From assembly GCA_030682575.1 (NCBI GenBank), contig JAUXNX010000026.1, forward strand, positions 1 to 64,000: DNA of 64,000 nucleotides. The letters run 5' to 3'. A model generated the notes under the pieces. That model ran no database searches. It saw only the letters and a list, made by a program, of their open reading frames with translations, and had not been told where the DNA came from. This stretch comes from Gammaproteobacteria bacterium. GTDB lineage: Bacteria > Pseudomonadota > Gammaproteobacteria > Pseudomonadales > Pseudohongiellaceae. The position numbers and the translations under genes are program-made. This document shows positions 27,409 to 36,652 of this stretch, piece after piece (the stretch's first letter is position 1; each line of letters begins with the position of its first letter).

Positions 27409-28263
27409 ATGCCATTATTGATTTCACCCCGTACGCAGGACATCGGCTTTCCGGTGCAGCGATTGCTGCCAGTCAGAGAGCGCCAACGTGTCGGACCTTT
27501 CATCTTTCTCGATCACATGGGGCCTGCGACATTTCCGGCAGGCAGCACCAGTGGTGATGTCCGCCAGCATCCTCACATCGGACTCGCGACAGTCACGTAT
27601 CTGTTCTCCGGTGCAATCATGCATCGTGACAGTCTTGGTGTAGTGCAGCGCATCGAACCGGGGGCCATCAATCTGATGACAGCTGGCAGCGGCATTGTGC
27701 ACTCCGAAAGAATGCCTCCAGACATCCGCGAAGCAGGCGCTCACCTGCAGGGGCTGCAGACATGGCTGGCCCTGCCAACAGAGCTGGAAGAAATTGCGCC
27801 TGCCTTCGAGCATTATCCCGCCTCTACAATACCCGTTTGTGAGTCGGCAGGCGTGAGGGCCTCTGTGCTTATCGGAGAAGTCGATGGCAAATGCTCACCG
27901 GTGAAAGCTCACAGCCCGACGACGTTTGTTGACGTGCAGATGCAGAGCGGTGCAAGTTTTGAAACGCAGGTACCCGGTCACGAACTGGCTGTCTACATGG
28001 CGAACGGCAGCGCCACAGTGAATGGCGAGCTGGTCCCTGAACATCATTTGCTGGTGGTGAATGATTCCGTGAACCTGCAAGCACTGAGCGGTGAATGTCG
28101 CGCTGTGGTTCTGGGCGGTGAGCCATTGGAAGGGAAGCGCTACATCCACTGGAATTTTGTTTCTTCGAGCACCGAACGCCTCAAACAGGCTGGTGCTGAT
28201 TGGGCCGCGAACCGTTTTACCCTGGTCCCCGGTGAAGTCGATCGCATCCCGTTGCCCGACTAG
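27409..28263 (+). CDS. pirin-family protein (bicupin)
   Basis: 284 aa from the ATG at 27409, which has AGGAG 6 bases upstream. The N-terminal cupin has the pirin signature QHPHIGLATVTYLFSG, and further on HRDSLG and GSGIVHSE supply the remaining metal-ligand His/Glu. The C-terminal cupin is seen as VNGELVPEHHLLVV. Pirins are cytosolic metal-binding proteins; some have quercetin dioxygenase activity, others act as regulators. The 3' end overlaps the convergent prenyltransferase gene by 4 bp. Confidence 0.9.
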   Translation: MPLLISPRTQDIGFPVQRLLPVRERQRVGPFIFLDHMGPATFPAGSTSGDVRQHPHIGLATVTYLFSGAIMHRDSLGVVQRIEPGAINLMTAGSGIVHSERMPPDIREAGAHLQGLQTWLALPTELEEIAPAFEHYPASTIPVCESAGVRASVLIGEVDGKCSPVKAHSPTTFVDVQMQSGASFETQVPGHELAVYMANGSATVNGELVPEHHLLVVNDSVNLQALSGECRAVVLGGEPLEGKRYIHWNFVSSSTERLKQAGADWAANRFTLVPGEVDRIPLPD

Positions 28264-29711
28264 AGAACCACGGCTCGCCAATCGATATTGGCCAGCCACA
28301 GCATGGCGCCACAAACGAGCGTCACTGCCTGACTGACGCGATCCTTCAAGGCGAACACGATCGGATCTTCTTCAATCTGCCCGCGCGCCGCCAGCAACCA
28401 GATGCGTGTGATCATGTAGAGCAACAGCGGGCAGATCAGCCACAGAACCTCCGGTGTCACATACTGGTTCCGTGTCTCGTCGTTGTTGATGTACAGCGCA
28501 AATACCATCACCGACAGGAACGCACTTGCCGCCCCGAATATCGCCATCATGCTCAGATCCTGAGCATAATATCCGCGCCCCTCAGACTGCTCGATGCCCG
28601 CCGAACGCAGATAATCCAGCTCCGTGTAACGCTTCACCACCGCCAGACTGAAGAACAGGAACATGGAGAACGCCAACAACCAGAATGAAGGCACTACCGA
28701 AATCGCGGCCGCACCAGAGATGATTCGCAGTGTATACAAGGCTGCCAGCATGATGACGTCCACCAGCATGATGCGCTTGAGCACGAAGCTGTACAGGCCG
28801 GTACACAGGTAATAGAGCGCCAGGATAATCACAAAGGCAGTGGGCAGTGTCAGCGCAATCGTGAACGCGACAATCAGCAGCGCCGGGCTGATCAGCAGAC
28901 CGTGGATCAGTGGCACATCGCCAGCGGCAAAGGGACGATTGCATTTCGAGCGGTGCTGCCTGTCACTCGGCAAATCCAGCAGGTCGTTGAGAATGTAGAC
29001 GCTGGACGCGCACAGGCCGAAGCACACGAATGCCACTGCCGCCTGCCAGATCAGTTCCGGATTGTCGATCTGATGTGCAAGCACAAGAGGCAGGAACACC
29101 AGAGTATTCTTGAGCCATTGATGCAACCGTAGCGCTTTCAGATAGGGACGTACACCGCCGCGCTTGCCGTCGAATTCCCTTTCGATACTGGTAATGATGG
29201 CGGCCTGATGCTTCAGACTCTCAGAGGCATTTACCGGAATTGCCGCCTTTGCTTCTTTCCAGACTTGCAGGTCAATGTTGCCATCACCGGCGTAGGTAAA
29301 CTCTTCGTGCAGTTCAAGAATTCTCGCGAGCTTGCGAGTGCCGGAACAGTTCACCTTGTCGTCGCTGCCGATTGCCAGATCAAAGAGTGCGAGATGTGCA
29401 GCCACGCTCTGCACAAGTCTGTCGCTGGAGGCGGAGATCAGGATCAGCTTTCTGCCTTGGGCTTTTTGTTCGCGCAGGTAGTCAAGAAATTCATTGTTGT
29501 AGGGCAGCAGATCAGCACGCAACTCGACTCGGCTGGCAATCTGATATTTGAGCCAGGCTTTACCGCGCAGCAGCCAGAAGGGCGCGAGAAACAGACACAG
29601 AAAATGGCGCTTGATCAGATCGAGAAAGGACTCCAGCAGCAGATCGCTGTGAATGAGCGTGCCGTCGAGATCGACGAAGAGGGGAGTCTGATGTTTGTGT
29701 GTGTCTGCCAT
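28260..29711 (-). CDS. HAD phosphatase fused to UbiA-type prenyl/phosphoribosyl transferase
   Basis: 483 aa from the ATG at 29711 (GGAAG about 8 bases upstream). Residues 1-190 are a HAD hydrolase: VDLDGTL with Asp14/Asp16, LISASSD, and YAGDGNIDLQVWK. Residues about 210-480 are a UbiA-fold membrane transferase with the first Asp motif NDLLDLPSD and about eight helices. In mycobacteria the corresponding steps are separate proteins (Rv3806c, which joins phosphoribose to decaprenyl phosphate, and Rv3807c, its phosphatase). With DprE1-, DprE2- and GtrA-like genes nearby, synthesis of a polyprenyl-phospho-pentose is inferred. Confidence 0.88.
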   Translation of the reverse strand: MADTHKHQTPLFVDLDGTLIHSDLLLESFLDLIKRHFLCLFLAPFWLLRGKAWLKYQIASRVELRADLLPYNNEFLDYLREQKAQGRKLILISASSDRLVQSVAAHLALFDLAIGSDDKVNCSGTRKLARILELHEEFTYAGDGNIDLQVWKEAKAAIPVNASESLKHQAAIITSIEREFDGKRGGVRPYLKALRLHQWLKNTLVFLPLVLAHQIDNPELIWQAAVAFVCFGLCASSVYILNDLLDLPSDRQHRSKCNRPFAAGDVPLIHGLLISPALLIVAFTIALTLPTAFVIILALYYLCTGLYSFVLKRIMLVDVIMLAALYTLRIISGAAAISVVPSFWLLAFSMFLFFSLAVVKRYTELDYLRSAGIEQSEGRGYYAQDLSMMAIFGAASAFLSVMVFALYINNDETRNQYVTPEVLWLICPLLLYMITRIWLLAARGQIEEDPIVFALKDRVSQAVTLVCGAMLWLANIDWRAVVL

Positions 29712-29907
29712 GCTGTCTTCCACTGTCCTGTGTGTATAACTCGGGGTGCATATCGCATGTTGTGGCCCTGTTGTGGCCGTATGATGCCAGTTCATGGGGC
29801 GTCAATGCCACCCCATCCCCAACGCTGCCTCATACGTCGGCGGGTTCCAGCATACAGCGGGATGGGATATCGTTCCGGAACGAAAACCTGTAAGGGAGTA
29901 ATGAGCT

Positions 29908-30510
29908 ATGACAGAAGGCCCGGAAACAATCATTGAGTTCTGGTTTGGCACTGAGCTGGATGATGCCGCTGCGGCCCGGCAGCAGTCCCCACTCTGGTGG
30001 GCGAAACGCGACGAGACGGATGCCTTGATTCGTCAGCGTTTTGAGAACTTTGTGATGTCTGCGGGAACGGGGGCATTACAGGACTGGGCTGCAACAGCAA
30101 TCGGCCGACTGGCGCTGATCATCCTGACAGATCAGTTCACCCGCAATATCTATCGCGATACACCCGCTGCCTTCGGCTTTGACGAGCGCGCACGGGAGCT
30201 GTGTCTGACCGGTCTTGAGCGAGGTGATGACAGGCAACTGCGGGCGATCCAGCGAGTGTTCTTCTATCTGCCACTGGAGCACTCCGAAAACGTCGAACAT
30301 CAGCGCCTGAGCGTCAGTTTGTTCAATGGGTTGGCAGCGGAGGCATCGACTGGGCTGCAATCATTGTTTGCTGGCTTTGCCGACTACGCCGTGCGCCATC
30401 AGGTCATCATCGAGCGCTTCGGTCGCTTTCCCCACCGCAATGCGCTTCTGGGGCGGACATCCACTCCAGAGGAGGTCGAGTTCCTGAAGCAGCCCGGTTC
30501 GTCGTTCTGA
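29908..30510 (+). CDS. DUF924-family protein
   Basis: 200 aa. It matches DUF924: IIEFWFG, WWAKRDETDALIRQRF, ILTDQFTRNIYRDTPAAFGFD, RVFFYLPLEHSEN and FGRFPHRN. The family is an all-helical TPR-like fold of unknown function, cytosolic. AAGGGAG precedes the ATG by about 10 bases. It lies convergent to and inside the arm of the polyprenyl-sugar cluster, but nothing links the functions. Confidence 0.9.
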   Translation: MTEGPETIIEFWFGTELDDAAAARQQSPLWWAKRDETDALIRQRFENFVMSAGTGALQDWAATAIGRLALIILTDQFTRNIYRDTPAAFGFDERARELCLTGLERGDDRQLRAIQRVFFYLPLEHSENVEHQRLSVSLFNGLAAEASTGLQSLFAGFADYAVRHQVIIERFGRFPHRNALLGRTSTPEEVEFLKQPGSSF

Positions 30511-30516
30511 GGCTCC

Positions 30517-31257
30517 TCAGAACTTCAGACGCTTGAAGATGACTTCGGGCACACTGCACACGATCATCATGATGACGCGCCAGAACCATGGGGCGTAGAT
30601 GGTGTGTTTCTTCTTGCGAATGCCGTTGACGATACACTCGGCGACCTGCTCCGGTGAAGCCCACAACGCGCCTTTCTTGAAGGTATGGGTCATGGGTGTA
30701 TCGACGAAACCTGGGCGGATGTCCACCACATGAATGCCGCTGGGGTGCAGCCGTCCGCGCAACCCTTGCAGATAGAGTGACACCATGCCCTTCGCCGCGC
30801 CGTAGATATAGTTCGACTGGCGGCCACGATCGCCAGCCACTGATGTGATGACAGCGATGCAGCCGCAGCGCTGAATGCTCATATGGTTGGCAAGGCTGGT
30901 GAGCAGGGAGATGACGCTCAGCGCATTGGTATTGAATTCCTTGAGTGCGGCATCGAAATTCTCGGCACACAACGCCTGATCTGGAAGGCTGCCGTGGCAC
31001 AGTATGGCAAGATCGATGCTGCCCAGTGAGTCCAGCACCTGATCGACGATGGCATCGTGCAAGCTGAAGTTGTTGACGTCGAACACGGAGTAGTCCACTT
31101 CGCTCGCTCCGCGAATCAGCAGGTCCTGTTTCTGCAGAGCCAGTTCTTCTTCATTGCGTGCCAGAAGATAAAGCCGACAATGCTCCTCCGCGTAAAGCCG
31201 TGACACTGATTTGGCGATGGCGGAGTTGGCGCCGACGACGAGTATGTTCTTCAACAC
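30517..31257 (-). CDS. DprE2-like short-chain dehydrogenase
   Basis: 246 aa, GTG start with GAGAGGAT upstream. SDR features: ILVVGANSAIAK (Rossmann), ITSVAGDRGRQSNYIYGAAKG with the catalytic Ser, Tyr and Lys, and RPGFVDTPMT. The TSVAGDRGR...YGA.K context and a C-terminal hydrophobic end (WFWRVIMMIVCSVPEVIFK) match decaprenylphospho-ribose 2-ketoreductases (DprE2, Rv3791). It would reduce the keto intermediate made by the DprE1-like oxidase, giving a net epimerisation of ribose to arabinose on the lipid carrier. It lies 24 bp after the DprE1-like gene. Confidence 0.86.
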   Translation of the reverse strand: MLKNILVVGANSAIAKSVSRLYAEEHCRLYLLARNEEELALQKQDLLIRGASEVDYSVFDVNNFSLHDAIVDQVLDSLGSIDLAILCHGSLPDQALCAENFDAALKEFNTNALSVISLLTSLANHMSIQRCGCIAVITSVAGDRGRQSNYIYGAAKGMVSLYLQGLRGRLHPSGIHVVDIRPGFVDTPMTHTFKKGALWASPEQVAECIVNGIRKKKHTIYAPWFWRVIMMIVCSVPEVIFKRLKF

Positions 31258-31281
31258 GGATAATCCTCTCTCTTGTTCAGA

Positions 31282-32613
31282 CTAAAAACCCAGTCTGCGT
31301 GACTGCAATGAATTGAATGCCTTGTCGGCACCAAGCTGCGTGCGCAACTGCGCGAATTCTTCCCAGCGCGGATAGCTGCGTCTGAAGACGTCTTCGCTCA
31401 TGCGCGCATCCTTGGCAAGATAAAGCCGGCCACCATGATCGAGCACAATGCGATCGAGTTCGTCGAGCATTGGTAGCAGGGATTTCTCCCATTTGAAATC
31501 CATCGCCAGGGTATAGCCCTGTATGGGAAATGAGAGAAGATTGTCGTTGCCCGGTCCGAATTTCTTCAGCACTGACAGGAAGGATCCCTTGCCCGCTGCG
31601 CTGCTGGTGCTGAGGACGCGGCTGATGGCGGCATGAGCTGACTCATCCGGCACGACGAACTGATACTGCAGGAAGCCGCGCTTGCCGTACAGTCGATTCC
31701 AGTGTGCGATGCTGTCAAGCGGGAAAAAGTAATTTCCCGCCTCAATGCGCTGTTCACGTTCGCTATTGATCGGGCGCTTGTGGTACAGCGCATTGAACGC
31801 GCCGATACTGTAACGGTTGAGCAAAAACGAAGGTGTACTGAATGGCACGCTGATACCACCGCTGCGTGGTGCCTGATAGTGACCATCGGCCGCATGTTCA
31901 CCGAGAAACAATAGAGAGCGACCTAACGCACTGCCATTGGCCAGACAATCCAACCAGGCGACAGAATAGGTTGTGGCAACATTCGCTTCGAATTTTTCGA
32001 TGACTTCCTGCAGGTTCTGCGTGCGCAACGTGCGTTGCATGACGGCGGAACCGGGGATACGCCTCAACACTATGGACGCATCCAGAATGACACCGGTCAG
32101 TCCCATGCCGCCACAGGTCGCGTGAAATAGAATGCTGTTCTCGACGGCTGAGCAATTGACGACTTCCCCACTGGCGAGCAGCAGGCGCAGGGACTGTAAG
32201 TGCTGGCCGAAAGTACCGTCGATGTGATGGTTCTTGCCGTGCACGTCGCTGGCGATGGCGCCACCCACGCTGACGTAACGTGTGCCAGGCACTACGGGCA
32301 GGAACCAGCCGCGTGGAGTGAAGTGGTGCAATATCGTGTCGAGGCTCACGCCAGCTGCGCAGGTCAGCACGCCTGTGTCAGCGCCAAATTCGAGGAAGTG
32401 ATCGAGCAGACGGGTATGGACGATGTGGCTGGCAAGCGCACTGTCGCCATAACTGCGTCCGAACCCGCGAGCGATGCCGCTGAAGCCGGTTGCGGATGCG
32501 TCAGTATGTTGCAACAGATATTGGATGTCCTGTGCGCTGCGCGGAACGTGCACAACTGCATCAGTGACCGGATAGCGCCCCCAGGAGTGCAGGCTGGTGG
32601 GTTCCGATGACAT
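31282..32613 (-). CDS. DprE1-like FAD oxidoreductase
   Basis: 443 aa, a vanillyl-alcohol-oxidase-type FAD protein. Features: SWGRYPVTDAVVHVP, ARGFGRSYGDSAL (FAD-binding), PGTRYVSVGGAIASDVHGKNHH, CGGMGLTGVI, and KKFGPGNDNLLSFPIQGYTLAMDFK at the C-terminus. This is the DprE1 (Rv3790) pattern: oxidation of the 2'-hydroxyl of polyprenyl-phospho-ribose. Length is close to the mycobacterial enzyme. The start is directly at the GtrA stop (TGA then ATG), giving tight coupling. Confidence 0.88.
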   Translation of the reverse strand: MSSEPTSLHSWGRYPVTDAVVHVPRSAQDIQYLLQHTDASATGFSGIARGFGRSYGDSALASHIVHTRLLDHFLEFGADTGVLTCAAGVSLDTILHHFTPRGWFLPVVPGTRYVSVGGAIASDVHGKNHHIDGTFGQHLQSLRLLLASGEVVNCSAVENSILFHATCGGMGLTGVILDASIVLRRIPGSAVMQRTLRTQNLQEVIEKFEANVATTYSVAWLDCLANGSALGRSLLFLGEHAADGHYQAPRSGGISVPFSTPSFLLNRYSIGAFNALYHKRPINSEREQRIEAGNYFFPLDSIAHWNRLYGKRGFLQYQFVVPDESAHAAISRVLSTSSAAGKGSFLSVLKKFGPGNDNLLSFPIQGYTLAMDFKWEKSLLPMLDELDRIVLDHGGRLYLAKDARMSEDVFRRSYPRWEEFAQLRTQLGADKAFNSLQSRRLGF

Positions 32614-33015
32614 TCAGAGAGTCCTCGCGGCAAATACGAAGCGACGGTCCAACTGATACTTGATCACGTAGCCGATGCTCAAACCGAGTACTGCGCCCGT
32701 GTAGCGGGCAAGCTTTGTGTCGAAGAGCAAATCGAAACTGATCTCGGTGCCCCAGAACAACAGCGTCGTCAGCACACCGGTAGCGCTGTAGGCAATGAAC
32801 TGCGACAGATCCTTGCTCAGGGGGCGCGTGGCGGCCTGAAAGATATAACGTCTGTCCAACAGATACTTGGCCACCAGGCCGACACCGGTGCCGCACAGGA
32901 TGGCGAACACGATGGCATAACCTCCGCTATAGAGCAGCAGAGCGAATTCCTGGCTGAGGATGTTGGCGGCCATGGCGGCGATGGCAAACAGGCTGTAGAG
33001 AAAAACCAGCTTCAT
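32614..33015 (-). CDS. GtrA-like membrane protein
   Basis: 133 aa with four helices and the GtrA signature (GVGLVAKYLLDRRYIF and its repeat GYVIKYQLDRRFVF). GtrA proteins help translocate polyprenyl-linked sugars; the mycobacterial homologue Rv3789 lies directly before dprE1 and dprE2 and acts on decaprenyl-phospho-arabinose. The same order is seen here, and the stop codon abuts the next start. A flippase or anchoring role is inferred. Confidence 0.88.
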   Translation of the reverse strand: MKLVFLYSLFAIAAMAANILSQEFALLLYSGGYAIVFAILCGTGVGLVAKYLLDRRYIFQAATRPLSKDLSQFIAYSATGVLTTLLFWGTEISFDLLFDTKLARYTGAVLGLSIGYVIKYQLDRRFVFAARTL

Positions 33016-33130
33016 GTATTCCGGGGTCCCTTTGTCATTGGCCCGCCCGGCGGACCATGTACACGAGAGAACCTCGGTTGTTCAGAGGTTCCCTAAAGCC
33101 GGGGAGGATACTCTGCCAGCCCGCATATGG

Positions 33131-35641
33131 CTATCCTGTGTGTGCGGGGACCGTCTTTTCCGGGTCTGGCTCTGCAGTTTTGCTTTTGCGCACCAGAGCG
33201 CGAAGCAGTATTGGCAACAGACACACAACACCCAGCAGAGCAATGATCATCGAGAGCGCCGTCAGCAGGCCGAACAGCACGCTGGGGATGAAGTCGGAGA
33301 ACGCCAGCATGGAGAACCCGCAGACAATTAGCAGCGATGTATAAAGAATCGCGATACCGACACTCGCGTGAGTGCGCTTGACAGCTTCCTCGTGATCGAA
33401 GTGCTCGCGCTCTTCCCGGTAGCGATGCACATAGTGGATGGTGTCATCCACCGCGATTCCCATGGCGATGGCCGCGATGGTGATCGTCATCAGATCGAGG
33501 GGAATGCCGAGCCAGCCCATGACACCCAGGACGGCGAGCGTAGACAGGATGTTGGGAATGATGGCCGCGATGGCAATCGTGAAGGAGCGGAACAGCACGA
33601 CGAAGGTCAGCGTGAGCACGGCGTACACCAGACCGAGTGTCAGTATCTGCGAGCTGAACAGGCGCTGCAGAATGTCCTGGTAAAGCACAAACATGTTACT
33701 CAGTGTGTAGCTAGATTCAGGCACACCGATGCGCTCCATGTCTGCACGAATATCTTCGAGTAACTGTGCGCGGTTCAAGCCCGGCGTCAGATCCTTGATC
33801 CAGATGTTGACGCGTGCCTCGCCGGTCTCCGGGTTGTAGAAGGCGCCGAGCAGATCCTCGCGGAAATTCTCATCCATCAGCCAGTAGGCAGCGGTCAGCT
33901 CGTATTCGGTGAGAGGTCTGTTATCGTTAAGCTCCCGCGCCAGGTCAGTAACATTCACCGCAGAGAGTATGCGACCGGTTGCCTCGTACTCGCCGAGTGT
34001 GTGCTGAATCAGCTGCAGCATCTGTACAGTGTTCGCTGTCATCACCAGATCGGGATTGTTCGGGAGGGTTGCTGTATAGACAAGATCGAGCGGCGTGGAG
34101 CCACCGAATTCCTGATCGATATAAGCCAGCTCCTGATGCACTTGTGTAGACGTGCGGAAGTAGTTGATGAAACTGTTTTCGACGGTTAGCAGAAACAATC
34201 CGGAAATGCTGACGGTTGCAAATACCAGCGTGAACATCAGGATCAGGCCCTGACGTTTGATTGCCATGTTGCTCAATACCGAGGTAAGACGCCGAGCGAT
34301 TCTGGCTCTGCCTCGCTGCGCCTTGGGTGGCAACAGTTCCAGCAACACAGGGAACAGCACCAGGCTGACGCAGATCGAGAAACCCATGGCGATGATCATC
34401 ATCCAGCCGAACGCGATCACAGGTTGAATCCCACTGAAGACCAGTGAGCCAAAGCCAACAGCCGTTGTGATACCCGCGAAAAAACACGGGCCGATCTTGC
34501 GTATCAAAGTTGTGCGGATGAGCTCCCTGTGCGTTTTTACGTCGATCTCACTGCCTGTTTCTCCAGCGCTCTCTTGTGCGCTCTCGCGGTATTGCACAAT
34601 CAAGTGAATGACAATCGCGAGTGTCATTATCAGTTGCAATGCAATGAAGTTGGACGAGATGACCGTGGCCTTGATGTCGAGAATGGCGAACAGACCCATT
34701 GTCGACACCATACTGCTGAGGCAGCACAACACTGGAATCATTACCCAGCGCAGTGCCTGGAACAGTATCAGCAACAACAGACAGATACCGATGCCGATCG
34801 CAGCGCCGAACACCACGAGGTCGTTGGCGATGATCTGGATCAGCTGATAACCCAGCACATGCACACCGCCCATGTGAATGACAGCATCGTTGTCATAGTT
34901 GTCGATGATCGCGCGAATGCTTTCGATCTCTGTGACGCGAACGCGATCCAGTTCGCGTTCCAGTGGCTCCGCCAATGCCTGCAGGCGCTCCAACTCCAAC
35001 TCGTCCTGCTCGGTGAAATTGCCACTCTGATAACGTTGATTCAGTGCAGTGATTTGTCCCTGCAAATCCTGCAGCGTTTCGTTGTTTCGGAACAGTACCT
35101 GCAGTGCCGTAGCGCTGAGATCCTGATTGACCAGCAGGTCTTCATAGATCGGATGATCAGTAAATTCTTCAGTGAGTGCGGCGGTGTTGTAGTTGCCTGA
35201 TTCGATGGTCAGTGCCGAGAGATCGAGATTGGCTGTGGGCAGGCTCGGACCCTGTGAAAACACCGGGACATTGAGAATGGAGCGCACGGATTGTACGCGA
35301 TCGAGAGCCAGCAACTCCGCGCTAAGCCCACGTAATGCGGCGAAGGTTTGTTCAGACAACACTGCATGCGTTTGCGGCTCGTAGGTCACCAGCAGAAATT
35401 CCTGCGGCGAGAAGCGCTGATTGACAAGCTGAGTCTGTGTGTATAACTGATTGTCGCGGGTCAGCAGCGTATCGGGAGAGGCGTTGATCTCGAAGTTTGG
35501 TGCCTGGGAACCCAGTGCCGCTGTGATCACCAGAAACAGCGCGAGCACTGTCTTTGGCCACGCCAGCATCAGATCCACAAATCCCGCGCTGAATCTGTGT
35601 ACAACCCCTGTCTGCACCAGGGTGTTATTGATAGGCTGCAT
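33131..35641 (-). CDS. RND-superfamily (MMPL-type) exporter, paralogue 1
   Basis: 836 aa, two repeats of one helix, a large periplasmic loop (about residues 45-265 and 470-660) and five to six helices. The C-terminal core ILSTLAVLGVMGWLGIPLDLM and IAMGIAVDDTIHYVHRYREE is the conserved MMPL segment. Such single-polypeptide RND proteins move lipids or hydrophobic compounds across the envelope. The ATG overlaps the end of mlaA by 17 bp, suggesting a joint role in lipid traffic. A close paralogue is at 40947. Confidence 0.88.
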   Translation of the reverse strand: MQPINNTLVQTGVVHRFSAGFVDLMLAWPKTVLALFLVITAALGSQAPNFEINASPDTLLTRDNQLYTQTQLVNQRFSPQEFLLVTYEPQTHAVLSEQTFAALRGLSAELLALDRVQSVRSILNVPVFSQGPSLPTANLDLSALTIESGNYNTAALTEEFTDHPIYEDLLVNQDLSATALQVLFRNNETLQDLQGQITALNQRYQSGNFTEQDELELERLQALAEPLERELDRVRVTEIESIRAIIDNYDNDAVIHMGGVHVLGYQLIQIIANDLVVFGAAIGIGICLLLLILFQALRWVMIPVLCCLSSMVSTMGLFAILDIKATVISSNFIALQLIMTLAIVIHLIVQYRESAQESAGETGSEIDVKTHRELIRTTLIRKIGPCFFAGITTAVGFGSLVFSGIQPVIAFGWMMIIAMGFSICVSLVLFPVLLELLPPKAQRGRARIARRLTSVLSNMAIKRQGLILMFTLVFATVSISGLFLLTVENSFINYFRTSTQVHQELAYIDQEFGGSTPLDLVYTATLPNNPDLVMTANTVQMLQLIQHTLGEYEATGRILSAVNVTDLARELNDNRPLTEYELTAAYWLMDENFREDLLGAFYNPETGEARVNIWIKDLTPGLNRAQLLEDIRADMERIGVPESSYTLSNMFVLYQDILQRLFSSQILTLGLVYAVLTLTFVVLFRSFTIAIAAIIPNILSTLAVLGVMGWLGIPLDLMTITIAAIAMGIAVDDTIHYVHRYREEREHFDHEEAVKRTHASVGIAILYTSLLIVCGFSMLAFSDFIPSVLFGLLTALSMIIALLGVVCLLPILLRALVRKSKTAEPDPEKTVPAHTG

Positions 35642-36404
35642 CTCGCTGAACTCCCTGCAGATGGAGGTTTCTCATGAAGATATATAGATCCTGGCTCTCT
35701 GCGCGCATGGTCAGATAACTTTCGGCCGAAGGAGCAAATTCCTGAAAATTGTCGAAGACTCTGACAACACCGGATTCCGGATTGTCGAGAACGTAGCGCA
35801 ATGGATTGAGTAATCCATCCACGAACATCGCGGAACCGTCACGGACATTCGAAGGCCCGATGAAAGGCAGCACGATGTAGGTGCCATGGCCGGTGCCGTA
35901 CCGCATCAATGTTTCACTCAGACTTGTCTCGTCTCGCTGCAGATCGAACATGGTGGTGGCCGGATCGAAGAGTCCTGCCAGACCAATAGTGGTGTTGATG
36001 ACAAAGCGTGCAAGGTCCACACCGGCTTCGCGGGGTTTTATCTGCAATAGATGATTCGTGAACAGGATGGGGCTCTTGATGTTATCGAAGAAGTTGCCGA
36101 CACCTGTACGCAAGGGTGCAGGTATCCCGTTTTGATAAACTCTTGCAGCCGGAATGATCGCGTAGCGGTACGACACATCATTGAATGCGAACACGGCACG
36201 ATTGAGTCGAATCAGCGGGTCGCGTACTTCTCCCGTCTCGCTGTCCATGATTGTGCTGTCATCAAAACTGATGACGTTTGGTGTGATCCCTGTACCTGCC
36301 AGCGGGTCATCAGGCTGGGCACTGACATTGACGCTGACACCCATGCCGGCACAGCAAAACACCGCCAGAGCCAAGGCCTGCGGTGCAAATTTCTTGAATC
36401 TCAT
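35625..36404 (-). CDS. mlaA: MlaA (VacJ)-family outer-membrane lipid protein
   Basis: 259 aa from the ATG at 36404, with AAGGAAG about 8 bases upstream. Family motifs: DPLIRLNRAVFAFNDV, RTGVGNFFDNIKSP, NTTIGLAGLFDPAT, and YGTGHGTYIVLPFIGPS. MlaA removes phospholipids from the outer leaflet and passes them to the Mla pathway. The signal has FCCAGMG rather than a good lipobox, and an alternative signal peptidase I site (SVNVSAQP), so lipidation is uncertain. It is not beside mlaBCDEF; its only partner here is the overlapping RND exporter. Confidence 0.9.
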   Translation of the reverse strand: MRFKKFAPQALALAVFCCAGMGVSVNVSAQPDDPLAGTGITPNVISFDDSTIMDSETGEVRDPLIRLNRAVFAFNDVSYRYAIIPAARVYQNGIPAPLRTGVGNFFDNIKSPILFTNHLLQIKPREAGVDLARFVINTTIGLAGLFDPATTMFDLQRDETSLSETLMRYGTGHGTYIVLPFIGPSNVRDGSAMFVDGLLNPLRYVLDNPESGVVRVFDNFQEFAPSAESYLTMRAESQDLYIFMRNLHLQGVQRDAAYQ

Positions 36405-36652
36405 TGGCGTTCTTCCTTTACTTGGGGCCATCCTGCTGCGTCGGACGATTTACTATGGATCAGAGTAACCTGATGGTAGCACCCCTTTATGTGCGTCCCC
36501 GCACGCTGATATGTGATTTGCCCAACATTTCCACGATGGTCTCAGACAGTGCTGACAACAAGACCGCGGTGCGCTTGACGTGGGCTACCTGCTATACTGC
36601 TGGCCGCCTCAATACTCACACTCTCGCGTTCAATTCATTGGAATCAATACCC

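Noticed and set aside
36404-36652. Long N-terminus of the inositol-phosphatase-like protein
   Set aside because: The first 83 codons of that frame overlap the mlaA promoter region and have no family sequence; the ATG at 36653 begins the conserved part.
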